NCBI RefSeq assembly: GCF_029223485.1
Contig: NZ_JARHTP010000015.1
Location: 214,903-278,902 of the forward strand
DNA from: Streptomyces coacervatus
GTDB taxonomy: Bacteria > Actinomycetota > Actinomycetes > Streptomycetales > Streptomycetaceae
Length of the DNA: 64,000 nucleotides
Direction of reading: 5' to 3'
Positions 1-8,620 of this stretch are shown here, piece after piece. The translations under genes were made by a program, and so were the position numbers. Numbering within the stretch: the first letter of the stretch is position 1; each line of letters opens with the position of its first letter. The notes under the pieces were generated by a model, which searched no databases, had not been told where the DNA came from, and was given only the letters and a program-made list of their open reading frames with translations.

Positions 1-924
1 ATCCAGCGGGTCTTCCTCGCCAACGAGGTCGTCGACCCGGCCGCCCTGCAGTGGATCTCGGCCGAGCTCGACGCCGACCCCGGCTTCCGCCTCGTCTGCT
101 ACGTCGACTCCGTGCGCGGGGTGCAGCTGATGGACGCGGCGCTGCAGGGGGCCTCGCGGCCGCTGGACGTGGTCGTCGAGCTCGCCGCCGGCGAGGGCGC
201 CCGCACAGGGGTCCGTACGGAGGCGGAGTGCGCGGCGGTGGCGGACGCGGTGGCAGCCACGTCCACCCTGCGGCTCGTCGGTGTCGCGGGCTACGAGGGC
301 GAGGTCCCGCAGGCCGACCCCGAGCGGGTGCACGCATGGCTGCGGCGGCTGGTGGCGCTGGCCGCGGACTTCGACAAGGCGGGGCGGTTCGCGGGACTGG
401 ACGAGATCGTCGTGAGCGCGGGCGGCAGCGCCTGGTTCGACGCGGTGGCCGACGTGTTCGCCGAGCTCCCCGAACTCTCTGCCCCCGTACTGAAGTTGCT
501 GCGCTCCGGCGCCTACGTCTCCCACGACGACGGCCACTACCGCAAGATCACCCCCTTCAACCGCGTCCCGGAGGAGGGCGCCCTGGAGCCCGCCTTCCGG
601 CTCTGGGCCCAGGTCGTCTCCCGCCCCTCTCCCGAGCAGGCCTTCGTCAACGCCGGCAAGCGGGACGCGGCGTACGACCTCGACCTCCCCTTCGCCCAGG
701 TCGTCCACCGGGACGGCACCGAGCGCCCGGCCACCGGCATCTCGGTGACCGCCCTGTCCGACCAGCACGCATGGCTGCGTACGACCGCCGAGGCGGACCT
801 GGAGGTCGGGGACTGGCTGGGCATGGGCCTGTCCCACCCGTGCACGTCGTTCGACAAGTGGCAGCTGATCCCGCTGGTCGAAGCGGACGGCACGGTCGTC
901 GACTACATCCGCACGTTCTTCTAG
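1..924 (+). CDS. D-serine dehydratase-like amino acid deaminase (5' truncated)
   Basis: The reading frame is open from the first base, so the N-terminus with the PLP lysine of the alanine-racemase-like barrel lies off the left edge; about 307 codons remain. What is visible is the end of the barrel and the C-terminal beta domain of the DSD1-like family, which eliminates ammonia from D-serine or related D-amino acids. The segment SDQHAW followed by LSHPCTSFDKW near the C-terminus carries the His and Cys that bind zinc in eukaryotic-type D-serine dehydratase. A D-threonine aldolase relative is the main alternative. The D-aminoacylase gene follows 42 nt downstream on the same strand, which supports a role in D-amino-acid breakdown. 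Substrate is inferred only from family. Confidence 0.8.
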   Translation: MQRVFLANEVVDPAALQWISAELDADPGFRLVCYVDSVRGVQLMDAALQGASRPLDVVVELAAGEGARTGVRTEAECAAVADAVAATSTLRLVGVAGYEGEVPQADPERVHAWLRRLVALAADFDKAGRFAGLDEIVVSAGGSAWFDAVADVFAELPELSAPVLKLLRSGAYVSHDDGHYRKITPFNRVPEEGALEPAFRLWAQVVSRPSPEQAFVNAGKRDAAYDLDLPFAQVVHRDGTERPATGISVTALSDQHAWLRTTAEADLEVGDWLGMGLSHPCTSFDKWQLIPLVEADGTVVDYIRTFF

Positions 925-966
925 AAACGACGTTCTGGAGACGACAGAACGACAGGAGGTACGGCC

Positions 967-2598
967 GTGGAAGAACTCGTCATCCGGGACGCGGATGTCG
1001 TGGACGGCAGCGGTGAGCCGTCGTACCGCGCGGACGTGGTGATCGACGGCGGCAGGATCGTCTCGATCGTCAAGGAGGCGGCCGCCGCGGGCTGCCAACG
1101 CCCCAAGGCCCGGAGGGAGTTGGACGCGGAGGGACTGGCCCTCTCCCCCGGTTTCATCGACATGCACGCCCACAGCGACCTGGCCCTGCTCCGCGACCCG
1201 GACCACAGCGCCAAGGCCGCCCAGGGGGTCACCCTCGAAGTCCTGGGCCAGGACGGACTGTCGTACGCCCCCGTCGACGACCGCACCCTCGCCGAGGTGC
1301 GCCGCGCGATCACCGGCTGGAACGGCCACGGCGACGACATCGACTTCGACTGGCGTTCGGTGGGCGAGTACCTGGACCGGCTGGATCAGGGCATCGCGGT
1401 GAACGCGGCCTATCTCATCCCCCAGGGGACGGTCCGTATGCTCGCCGTCGGCTGGGAGGACCGCGAGGCGACCTCCGAAGAGCTGGACCGGATGCGGCAG
1501 TTGGTCGCGGAGGGCATGGAGCAGGGCGCGGTCGGCATGTCGTCCGGGCTGACGTACACGCCGGGCATGTACGCCAAGGACGCCGAACTGACCGAGCTGT
1601 GCCGGGTGGTGGCGTCGTACGGCGGCTACTACTGCCCGCACCACCGCTCGTACGGCGCCGGGGCCCTGGAGGCGTACGCGGAGATGGTGGCCCTGACCCG
1701 GGAGGCGGGCTGCTCGCTCCACCTGGCACACGCCACCATGAACTTCGGCGTGAACAAGGGCCGCGGGCCCGAGCTGCTGCGGTTGCTGGACGAGGCCCTC
1801 GCCTCCGGGGCCGACATCAGCCTGGACACGTACCCCTACACCCCCGGCTCCACAACTCTCGTGGCCATGCTGCCCAGTTGGGCGAGCGAGGGCGGACCGG
1901 AAGCGATCCTGAAGCGCCTGGCGCACGACGACACCGCCGAACGCATCCGCCACCACATGGAGGTCGTGGGCGCGGACGGCTGCCACGGGGTGCCCATCGA
2001 GTGGGACACGATCGAGATCTCGGGTGTCGCGGACCCGGGCCTGGGCGATTTCGTCGGCCGTACGATCCAGCAGTCGGCGGAGGCACGCGGCGAGACCCCG
2101 TGGACCACCGCCCGCCATCTGCTCCTCGCCGACAGCCTGGGCTCGACGATCCTGCAGCACGTCGGCCACGAGGAGAACGTACAGACGATCATGCGCCACC
2201 CGGTCCACACCGGCGGCTCGGACGGCATCCTCCAGGGCACCAAGCCGCACCCACGCGCCTACGGCACGTTCCCGCAGTATCTCGGCCGATACGTAAGGGA
2301 GTTGGACGTACTGTCACTGGAGGAGTGCGTGGCCCACCTGACCTCGCGCCCGGCGGCGCGACTACGCCTGCCGGACCGGGGCCTGGTCCGCGAGGGCTAC
2401 CGGGCGGACCTGGTCCTGTTCGACCCGGCGACAGTGGCGGCAGGGGCGACATACGAACATCCGCGCACGCTCTCGACGGGTATTCCGTATGTCCTCGTCG
2501 ACGGCCGTTTCGTCATCGAGGACGGCCGACGGACGGACGTACTGGCGGGCCGGGCGGTCCGTCGCAGTCCCGTGCGACGGAACGCCGTGGGGCGATGA
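967..2598 (+). CDS. N-acyl-D-amino-acid deacylase (D-aminoacylase, amidohydrolase family)
   Basis: 543 residues. GTG start at 967 behind a strong AGGAGGT site ending at 960. The amidohydrolase metal motif MHAHSD is at residues 66-71, after a short N-terminal beta domain (VIRDADVVDGSG). The middle contains YYCPHHRSYG and the late aspartate is in GGSDGI; the C-terminus returns to the beta domain with LVDGRFVIEDG. Length and motifs fit the D-aminoacylase branch, which removes acyl groups from N-acyl-D-amino acids. With the upstream deaminase it would release a D-amino acid and then deaminate it to a keto acid. The stop at 2598 lies 1 nt from the stop of the convergent protease gene, leaving no room for a separate terminator. 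Confidence 0.88.
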   Translation: MEELVIRDADVVDGSGEPSYRADVVIDGGRIVSIVKEAAAAGCQRPKARRELDAEGLALSPGFIDMHAHSDLALLRDPDHSAKAAQGVTLEVLGQDGLSYAPVDDRTLAEVRRAITGWNGHGDDIDFDWRSVGEYLDRLDQGIAVNAAYLIPQGTVRMLAVGWEDREATSEELDRMRQLVAEGMEQGAVGMSSGLTYTPGMYAKDAELTELCRVVASYGGYYCPHHRSYGAGALEAYAEMVALTREAGCSLHLAHATMNFGVNKGRGPELLRLLDEALASGADISLDTYPYTPGSTTLVAMLPSWASEGGPEAILKRLAHDDTAERIRHHMEVVGADGCHGVPIEWDTIEISGVADPGLGDFVGRTIQQSAEARGETPWTTARHLLLADSLGSTILQHVGHEENVQTIMRHPVHTGGSDGILQGTKPHPRAYGTFPQYLGRYVRELDVLSLEECVAHLTSRPAARLRLPDRGLVREGYRADLVLFDPATVAAGATYEHPRTLSTGIPYVLVDGRFVIEDGRRTDVLAGRAVRRSPVRRNAVGR

Positions 2599-2599
2599 C

Positions 2600-3469
2600 C
2601 TACGGCTTGGGCAGCGTGCAACCGCTGGCGCTCAGGTTCAGCTTGTTGCCCGTGCCGAAGCACGCCGGGATCTGGTACGTCTCCTCGGCGTAGTTGATGC
2701 CCTGGCGGACGGTCACGTTGCCGCTCTCGTCGACCTCACACGGGTTGTTCTCGGTGCACCGCTCACCGTCCTCGTTGCCGGTGTTGTTGACGGCGACGAC
2801 CTTGCCGGTGGCGTTGTCGACGACGGGCGAGCCCGAGGTGCCGCCGATGGTCTGGCAGGCGGAGGTGTACCGGAGCGAGTCCTTCCAGGTCCAGTCGCCC
2901 TCCTTGAGGCGGTAGACGAAGCCGTCGACATTGCAGGCGTACGTCTTCTTCCAGTAGCCGGAGACGACCGTGATCGCGGTGCCGGCGGTGGGGTGCGTGT
3001 CCTGAACCGTCAGCGGGCTGATGCCGTACGAGCTCTTGATCTTCGCGTAGGTGGTGGTGAGCTGGTAGATCGTGACGTCCGTGTCCGTCATCGTCGAGTA
3101 CGCGACCTTGCTCGCGCGCAGCGTCCCGACCTTGGTGGCGGAGGAGTTGAGCAGGCTGAACGAACGGCTGGAGGCCTGGTCGACGATGACCTCGCCCGGC
3201 TCCGGGAACCCGGTCTCCAGGCAGTGGCCGTTGGTCATGACGAGCGCCGGGTCGGTGTCCGCGGAGTTCGGGAAGCGGATGACGGAGCCGGAGCAGTTGC
3301 TGAGCGCCACGGTGCCGGCGAAGTTGACGGCCTTGACCTTGGGCGTGGCCGTCTTCGTCACCGTCTTGCCGGCCGCGCCGTCCGCGAGCACGGGCGCTGC
3401 GACCGCGGGTGCCATGCCCGCCCCGGATATCACCAGGGCTGAGAGCACGGCGAGGAGAGGCTTCTTCAT
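2600..3469 (-). CDS. secreted trypsin-like serine protease
   Basis: 289 residues from the ATG at 3469. An upstream in-frame ATG at 3565 is rejected because a Sec signal peptide begins at the chosen Met (MKKPLLAVLSALVISGAG, cleavage near AVAAP, residues 21-26) and a GGGGA ribosome site precedes it. The chymotrypsin-fold triad is visible: His82 in TNGHC, Asp131 in DTDVTIYQL, and Ser214 in GGTSGSPVVD. Several cysteines suggest disulfides in the exported enzyme. The product would be an extracellular endopeptidase of unknown target. It is convergent with the D-aminoacylase gene and sits alone in its transcription unit. Confidence 0.87.
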   Translation of the reverse strand: MKKPLLAVLSALVISGAGMAPAVAAPVLADGAAGKTVTKTATPKVKAVNFAGTVALSNCSGSVIRFPNSADTDPALVMTNGHCLETGFPEPGEVIVDQASSRSFSLLNSSATKVGTLRASKVAYSTMTDTDVTIYQLTTTYAKIKSSYGISPLTVQDTHPTAGTAITVVSGYWKKTYACNVDGFVYRLKEGDWTWKDSLRYTSACQTIGGTSGSPVVDNATGKVVAVNNTGNEDGERCTENNPCEVDESGNVTVRQGINYAEETYQIPACFGTGNKLNLSASGCTLPKP

Positions 3470-3645
3470 GTGGGGGTCCCCTCTTGCGACTTGGGCGACC
3501 GGAGATTTTCCGGCCGCCCATAGATTTGACATGTGCATTGTGGGGGGAGAGGGGCGGTTGGGCAAGGAGTTGCTTCAGGACCGCAGTTGGCGCGTTTGGG
3601 TGCACATACCCCTGCTCGACGGGACCAACTTATCGAGCCCTGGGG

Positions 3646-4314
3646 CTACTTGGGACCCTTCGTACCGCCCTGGCCATGTCCGGGTTTGCTGCCGGAGTTG
3701 CCCGGCCCCGAGACGCTCCTGCTCGGAGCGGGTGCGGAGGCCCCGGTCGAGGGCTCCCGGGTCGCGCCCCCGGAAGGCGTGCGACTGATGGACGCACTCG
3801 GACTCGGACTCGGGGAAGCAGTACCCGAGGAATCCGCCCCACCTCCGGAAGAGGGAACGGCGACCGCCCCACCGGAGGACTCCGCAGCCGTCGACCCGGC
3901 GGTATCGGCGGCCGCCGGGGCCGTGCTGTCTTCCTTGCCTTGCGCCCCGCCCGCAGGGTGGGAGGAAGACCCAGCGAAAGAGAACCCGGCAATCAGGGCG
4001 ACCACCACACCACCGACGACGGCAGCCCCCTTAAGGGGCGCGGGGAACTGCGCGACAAGCCGCGACGGACCGCCAGACGACCGACGGCCAACAGCCCCCC
4101 TCCCCGCGGAGCGCCTGTGCTTCCGCCGGGAAGGCCCGTCCACCACCGGAGGCATCTCACGCGTCTCGTCATACGCGTTCAGCCAGCCATGTGCGACGGC
4201 CGGATCGGCGTACTCCTCATACGAGGGGGCCGACTCCGGCCTCGGGTGGTACACGTTCGGCGGACCCTGGGCGGCACCGTTCGTCCCGTTCTCGTACTCA
4301 GATGGCCTGGACAT
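3646..4314 (-). CDS. single-pass membrane protein with Ser/Gly-rich extracellular tail
   Basis: 222 residues, no recognised enzyme domain. The N-terminal 80 residues are hydrophilic and end in a basic stretch (SRRKHRRSAGRG). A helix of about 19 hydrophobic residues (97-115, AAVVGGVVVALIAG) follows, then about 105 residues dominated by Ser, Gly, Ala, Pro and Thr that look like an extracytoplasmic linker or wall-spanning tail. Residues 83-97 (RLVAQFPAPLKG) are encoded by a copy of a dispersed repeat found in intergenic regions elsewhere in this window, so the segment next to the membrane is repeat-derived. Divergent from the aminotransferase gene (start 126 nt away). Function unknown. Confidence 0.72.
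   Translation of the reverse strand: MSRPSEYENGTNGAAQGPPNVYHPRPESAPSYEEYADPAVAHGWLNAYDETREMPPVVDGPSRRKHRRSAGRGAVGRRSSGGPSRLVAQFPAPLKGAAVVGGVVVALIAGFSFAGSSSHPAGGAQGKEDSTAPAAADTAGSTAAESSGGAVAVPSSGGGADSSGTASPSPSPSASISRTPSGGATREPSTGASAPAPSRSVSGPGNSGSKPGHGQGGTKGPK
4027..4068 (+). repeat. dispersed repeat family 1, copy inside a gene
   Basis: Core TTAAGGGGCGCGGGGAACTG followed by CGCGACAAGCCGCGAC. The same core occurs at about 6245-6367 (two copies), 12473-12522, 49221-49270 and 57907-57950, all at gene ends or between genes. Here it is read in frame as part of the 3646-4314 gene. Confidence 0.9.
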
Positions 4315-4439
4315 GGCCGCGCATTGTAGAGACGGGCGGGACTCCTGGGACAGCTACCGGCGATAACAGCCCAAACCATCCGTCTCACGTGGCGGATAAC
4401 ACGGCCCGCGGGGCGTTACCGGGCCGTAAGCTCCCAGAC

Positions 4440-5651
4440 ATGCAGGTGATCCAGTCGACCAAGCTCGCCAACGTCTGTTACGAGATCCGGGGCCCGGTGC
4501 TCGAGGAGGCGATGCGGCTCGAGGCGGCCGGGCACCGCATCCTCAAGCTGAACACGGGGAACCCGGCGGCGTTCGGCTTCGAGTGCCCGCCCGAGATCCT
4601 GGAGGACATCCTCCGCAACGTGTCGACGGCGCACGGCTACGGCGACGCAAAGGGCCTGCTGGCCGCACGCCGGGCGGTCGTGATGCACAACCAGACCCTC
4701 GGCATCGAGACGGACGTCGAACACGTCTTCGTCGGCAACGGCGTCTCCGAGCTGATCGTGATGGCCATGCAGGGCCTGCTCGACGACGGCGACGAGGTCC
4801 TCGTACCGTCGCCCGACTACCCCCTGTGGACCGCCGCCGTCTCGCTCTCCGGCGGGACGGCCGTGCACTACCGCTGCGACGAGCAGTCCGACTGGATGCC
4901 CGACCTCGCGGACGTCGAGCGCAAGGTCACCGACCGCACCAAGGCGATCGTCATCATCAACCCCAACAACCCGACGGGGGCCGTGTACGACGAGGCGATG
5001 ATCAAGGGCTTGACGGACATCGCCCGCCGCCACAATCTGCTCGTCTGCTCCGACGAGATCTACGACAAGATCCTCTACGACGGCGCCACGCACACGGCGA
5101 CCGCCGCCATCGCCCCCGACCTGCTGACCCTCACCTTCAACGGCATGTCGAAGGCGTACCGCGTCGCCGGCTACCGGGTCGGCTGGATGTCGATCTCCGG
5201 GCCGCGCGCACATGCGGACTCGTACATCGAGGGCCTGACGATCCTGGCCAACATGCGCCTGTGCGCGAACATGCCGGGACAGCACGGCGTGGTCGCCGCG
5301 CTGAGCGGGCGGCAGACGATCAACGATCTGGTGCTGCCGGGCGGGCGACTGAAGGAGCAGCGGGACGTCGCGTACGAGCTGCTCACCCAGATCCCGGGCG
5401 TGAGCTGCGTGAAGCCGAAGGGTGCGCTGTATCTCTTCCCGCGCCTCGACCCCAAGGTGTTCAAGATCAAGGACGACCGGCGGATGGTTCTGGACCTGCT
5501 GCGCCGCGAGAAGATCATGGTCGTGCAGGGGACCGGGTTCAACTGGTCCGAGCCCGACCACTTCCGGGTCGTGACCCTGCCGTCGGTCGGGGATCTACGG
5601 GATGCGGTCACCCGGATCGGGAACTTCCTCGACGGCTACAGCCAACTTTAG
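4440..5651 (+). CDS. alaA: pyridoxal-phosphate aminotransferase, alanine transaminase (AlaA-like)
   Basis: 403 residues from ATG 4440, chosen because homologous sequence begins at MQVIQSTKLANV; a longer in-frame extension to 4191 runs through the divergent gene and is not credible. Fold-type I aspartate aminotransferase family: NPNNPTG at 174-180, SDEIYDKI around 204-211 (PLP-ring aspartate), Schiff-base lysine K238 in FNGMSKAYR, and RVGW for the substrate arginine loop. The combination of FECPPEI near the start with ILKLNTGNPA resembles the AlaA/YfbQ group, which transfers amino groups between glutamate and pyruvate. No clear Shine-Dalgarno sequence precedes the start, so a leaderless or weakly led message is possible. 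The exact substrate remains an inference. Confidence 0.85.
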   Translation: MQVIQSTKLANVCYEIRGPVLEEAMRLEAAGHRILKLNTGNPAAFGFECPPEILEDILRNVSTAHGYGDAKGLLAARRAVVMHNQTLGIETDVEHVFVGNGVSELIVMAMQGLLDDGDEVLVPSPDYPLWTAAVSLSGGTAVHYRCDEQSDWMPDLADVERKVTDRTKAIVIINPNNPTGAVYDEAMIKGLTDIARRHNLLVCSDEIYDKILYDGATHTATAAIAPDLLTLTFNGMSKAYRVAGYRVGWMSISGPRAHADSYIEGLTILANMRLCANMPGQHGVVAALSGRQTINDLVLPGGRLKEQRDVAYELLTQIPGVSCVKPKGALYLFPRLDPKVFKIKDDRRMVLDLLRREKIMVVQGTGFNWSEPDHFRVVTLPSVGDLRDAVTRIGNFLDGYSQL

Positions 5652-5662
5652 ACGAAATCTAA
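5648..5662. promoter_or_regulatory. small inverted repeat at the aminotransferase stop
   Basis: TTAGA-CGAAA-TCTAA overlaps the stop codon of the aminotransferase and lies 37 nt before the start of the next gene. It could be an operator for that gene or a weak terminator; nothing else in the sequence decides between them. Confidence 0.35.
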
Positions 5663-5698
5663 GCTAGGATGGTTTCCTGACAGCACAGGAGGCCATCC

Positions 5699-6115
5699 AT
5701 GTACGAACCGATCCGCACCAAGTCGGTCCACAGCACGATGGCCGGCACGACCTCCGACTTCCCCCACCGGTCCCGTGAGGAGGAGCTGGACATCCAGCTC
5801 GCGGGGCATCTCGGGGCACTGCTCGCCGTCACGGACGAGTTGCGCGCCGCCGCCCCTTCCGAGGACCTGGACACCGCGGCCGAGCGGCTCACCGTGCAGG
5901 TGGCGCGGTTGCGGGGCGGTGTGACGCCGGTCCGCATGTCCGCGGCGGCGTCCGACGACGACCCCGTGGCCCTGCACCAGCGGGCCCATGCCCTCGCGGG
6001 GCGTGCGCTGGTCGTGGCGGCGTCGCGGGCGGACACGGCGGCCGCGATTCTTGCCGCCGAGCAGATGGATGTGCACGCGGCGGCGCTGGAGCCGCGCGAG
6101 CTCGCGTCCCGCTGA
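5699..6115 (+). CDS. small conserved hypothetical protein (138 aa)
   Basis: ATG at 5699 preceded by a good CAGGAGG site. The predicted protein is soluble and mostly helical, rich in Ala, with no cysteines, signal peptide or membrane segment. Central heptad-like stretches (EEELDIQLAGHLGALLAV and DTAAERLTVQVARL) suggest a small helical bundle or oligomer. I recognise no catalytic motif and do not know the function. It follows the aminotransferase on the same strand by 47 nt with an inverted repeat between them, so it may be cotranscribed or separately controlled. It ends before a large repeat hairpin. Confidence 0.68.
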   Translation: MYEPIRTKSVHSTMAGTTSDFPHRSREEELDIQLAGHLGALLAVTDELRAAAPSEDLDTAAERLTVQVARLRGGVTPVRMSAAASDDDPVALHQRAHALAGRALVVAASRADTAAAILAAEQMDVHAAALEPRELASR

Positions 6116-6244
6116 GCCCTCGGGCTCCCTTGACGGCCCCGGTCCGCGTGCACCCGCAGCGACGCGCGGACCGGGTGCCACAGCACTGCGTTGGCTTGGG
6201 CGGCGGTGCCTGATCGCCGTGGGGGTTCCTCTGGTTTTGCGGCT

Positions 6245-6367
6245 GCGGGTTCGTCGTGGCCGTTCGCGCAGTTCCCCGCGCCCCTTGGGGGGGCTGCAGT
6301 GCACGACCGCTCACAGCAACGCCTTAAGGGGCGCGGGGAACTGCGCGACAAGCCACAACGAACCCGC
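6245..6367. repeat. family 1 repeat pair forming a long hairpin
   Basis: The 348-nt gap from 6116 to 6463 holds two copies of the family 1 repeat in opposite orientation. The left arm (6245-6286) and right arm (6326-6367) are complementary at about 38 of 42 positions, with a 39-nt loop. The pair sits between convergent genes (the 138-aa protein and PEPCK), where a transcript from either side would form the hairpin, so it may act as a bidirectional terminator or RNA stabiliser. The rest of the gap shows nothing I recognise. Confidence 0.88.
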
Positions 6368-6463
6368 ACCCGGCACACCGCACAAACCCGCAACGGCGGA
6401 CCCCCGAAACAGGCCCACAGCCACGCACGCCGTTGTACGCGGCCTCGCCGGTCTTGAGGGACG

Positions 6464-8287
6464 TCAGCCCAGGCGCTGCACCAGCGCGCGGTACTCGTCC
6501 CACAGTTCCTTCGGGGTGTGCTCGCCGAAGGTGTTCAGGTGCTCGGGGACCAAGGCGGCCTCCTCACGCCAGACCTCCTTGTCGACCGTGAGGAGGAAGT
6601 CCAGGTCGGAGTCGGAGAGTTCGAGGCCCTTGGTGTCCAGGGCCGCCCTGGTCGGCAGGATGCCGATCGGGGTCTCGACGCCCTCCGCCCTGCCGTCGAG
6701 GCGGTCGACGATCCACTTCAGGACGCGGCTGTTCTCGCCGAAGCCGGGCCAGACGAACTTGCCCTGGTCGTTCTTGCGGAACCAGTTGACGTAGTAGATC
6801 TTCGGGAGCTTCGACTGGTCCTTGTCCTTGGCGACGTCGACCCAGTGGCCCATGTAGTCGCCCATGTTGTAGCCGCAGAAGGGGAGCATCGCGAAGGGGT
6901 CGCGGCGCAGTTCGCCGACCTTGCCCTCGGCTGCGGCGGTCTTCTCCGACGCCACGTTGGCACCGAGGAAGACGCCGTGGTTCCAGTCGAAGGACTCCGT
7001 CACCAGCGGGACCGCGGTGGCGCGGCGGCCGCCGAAGAGGATCGCCGAGATCGGCACACCCCTCGGGTCCTCCCACTCCGGCGCGATGATCGGGCACTGC
7101 GCGGCGGGGGTGGTGAAGCGCGCGTTGGGGTGGGCGGCCGGGGTGTCGGACGCCGGCGTCCAGTCGTTGCCCTTCCAGTCCGTCAGGTGGGCCGGAGTCT
7201 CCTCCGTCATGCCCTCCCACCAGATGTCGTTGTCGTCGGTGAGCGCCACGTTCGTGAAGACCGAGTTGCCCCACAGCGTCTTCATCGCGTTGGCGTTGGT
7301 GTGCTCACCGGTGCCGGGCGCGACGCCGAAGAAGCCGGCCTCCGGGTTGATCGCGTACAGACGGCCGTCCTCGCCGAAGCGCATCCAGGCGATGTCGTCG
7401 CCGATCGTCTCGACCGTCCAGCCGGAGACCGTGGGCTCCAGCATGGCGAGGTTGGTCTTGCCGCAGGCGCTCGGGAAGGCTGCGGCGACGTACTTGGACT
7501 CACCGGTCGGCGGGGTGAGCTTCAGGATCAGCATGTGCTCCGCGAGCCAGCCCTCGTCGCGTGCCATCACCGACGCGATGCGCAGGGCGTAGCACTTCTT
7601 GCCGAGCAGGGCGTTGCCGCCGTAGCCGGAGCCGTAGGACCAGATCTCGCGCGACTCGGGGAAGTGCGAGATGTACTTGGTGGAGTTGCAGGGCCAGGGG
7701 ACGTCGGCCTCGCCCTCCGCCAGCGGGGCGCCCAGCGTGTGGACGGCCTTCACGAAGAAGCCGTCGGAGCCGAGTTCGTCCAGGACCGGCTGCCCCATGC
7801 GCGTCATCGTGCGCATGGAGACCGCGACATAGGCGGAGTCGGTGATCTCGACGCCGATCGCGGAGAGGTCCGAGCCGAGGGGGCCCATGCAGAACGGGAC
7901 GACGTACATCGTCCGGCCCTTCATCGAGCCGCGGAAGACGCCCTTCTCGCCCTGGAAGATCTCCCGCATCTCGGCGGGGGCCTTCCAGTGGTTGGTCGGG
8001 CCGGCGTCCTCCTCCTTCTCGGAGCAGATGAACGTCCGGTCCTCGACCCGCGCGACATCGGTCGGGTCGGAAGCGGCGTAGTAGGAGTTGGGGCGCTTGA
8101 TCGGGTCGAGTTTCCGGAAGGTGCCCTTCTCCACGAGCTCCTCGCACAGGCGCTCGTACTCGGCCTCGGATCCGTCACACCAGACCACGTTGTCCGGCTG
8201 GGTCAGTGCTGCGATCTCGTTCACCCACGAGACCAGTTCCTGATGCTTGGTGGGGATGACGGGGGGAGCCGCGATGTCGCGCGCCAC
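6464..8287 (-). CDS. pckG: phosphoenolpyruvate carboxykinase (GTP)
   Basis: 607 residues, the normal length for the GTP-dependent enzyme, which converts oxaloacetate and GTP to PEP, CO2 and GDP in gluconeogenesis and C3/C4 balance. GTG start at 8287 with AGGAG in front. The P-loop FPSACGKTNLAML is at 271-283 with the reactive cysteine C275; kinase-2 motif GDDIAWM at about 297; RPNSYYAASDP near the N-terminus, and the C-terminal FVWPGFGENSRVLKW region is intact. Single-gene unit: 333 nt of upstream DNA is shared with the divergent hemolysin-III-like gene, and a repeat hairpin lies downstream. All key residues are present. Confidence 0.97.
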   Translation of the reverse strand: MARDIAAPPVIPTKHQELVSWVNEIAALTQPDNVVWCDGSEAEYERLCEELVEKGTFRKLDPIKRPNSYYAASDPTDVARVEDRTFICSEKEEDAGPTNHWKAPAEMREIFQGEKGVFRGSMKGRTMYVVPFCMGPLGSDLSAIGVEITDSAYVAVSMRTMTRMGQPVLDELGSDGFFVKAVHTLGAPLAEGEADVPWPCNSTKYISHFPESREIWSYGSGYGGNALLGKKCYALRIASVMARDEGWLAEHMLILKLTPPTGESKYVAAAFPSACGKTNLAMLEPTVSGWTVETIGDDIAWMRFGEDGRLYAINPEAGFFGVAPGTGEHTNANAMKTLWGNSVFTNVALTDDNDIWWEGMTEETPAHLTDWKGNDWTPASDTPAAHPNARFTTPAAQCPIIAPEWEDPRGVPISAILFGGRRATAVPLVTESFDWNHGVFLGANVASEKTAAAEGKVGELRRDPFAMLPFCGYNMGDYMGHWVDVAKDKDQSKLPKIYYVNWFRKNDQGKFVWPGFGENSRVLKWIVDRLDGRAEGVETPIGILPTRAALDTKGLELSDSDLDFLLTVDKEVWREEAALVPEHLNTFGEHTPKELWDEYRALVQRLG

Positions 8288-8620
8288 GATTGCTCCTAAA
8301 TGAGGGATTTTTGTTTTGGAGGCCCCGTGGGGGCTGCGACCCGGATGCTTCCGTGGCTGGATCTTCAGCGCTCATCCGGTGCCGACCGCACTCATTTGAT
8401 CATCCGACGAGCGCGCCCATATGTCCAGAGGGCCTCACAGGTGAGCGGAGTGGGGATCGTCACGCGGCAGAGTGTTTCCAAGCGTGTTTTTGCGTGCACG
8501 TTGAGTTCATCTGAAGGTTCTTTTGCCTGACGGCCAGAGCATCAACTCCCGTGAGATGATGGCCACTCTTGACCGGTTCTCGGCCCGCCCTCATCCGCAA
8601 CTTACGGTTCCGTAGGTACG
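8288..8620. other. intergenic promoter region between pckG and hemolysin-III gene
   Basis: 333 nt with no gene. It is noticeably less GC-rich than its surroundings and must hold the promoters of both divergent genes. TTGACC at 8569-8574 could be a -35 element for the rightward gene, but no convincing -10 follows at normal spacing. The only strong motif is the palindrome at 8603-8614. Confidence 0.5.
8603..8614. promoter_or_regulatory. candidate operator palindrome
   Basis: TACGGTTCCGTA is a perfect 12-bp palindrome ending 6 nt before the ATG at 8621. It is placed where a bound repressor would block the start of the hemolysin-III-like gene. The regulator is unknown. Confidence 0.45.

Noticed and set aside
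6518..8299. Open frame of 593 codons on the plus strand
   Set aside because: Antisense shadow of pckG, whose motifs are complete.
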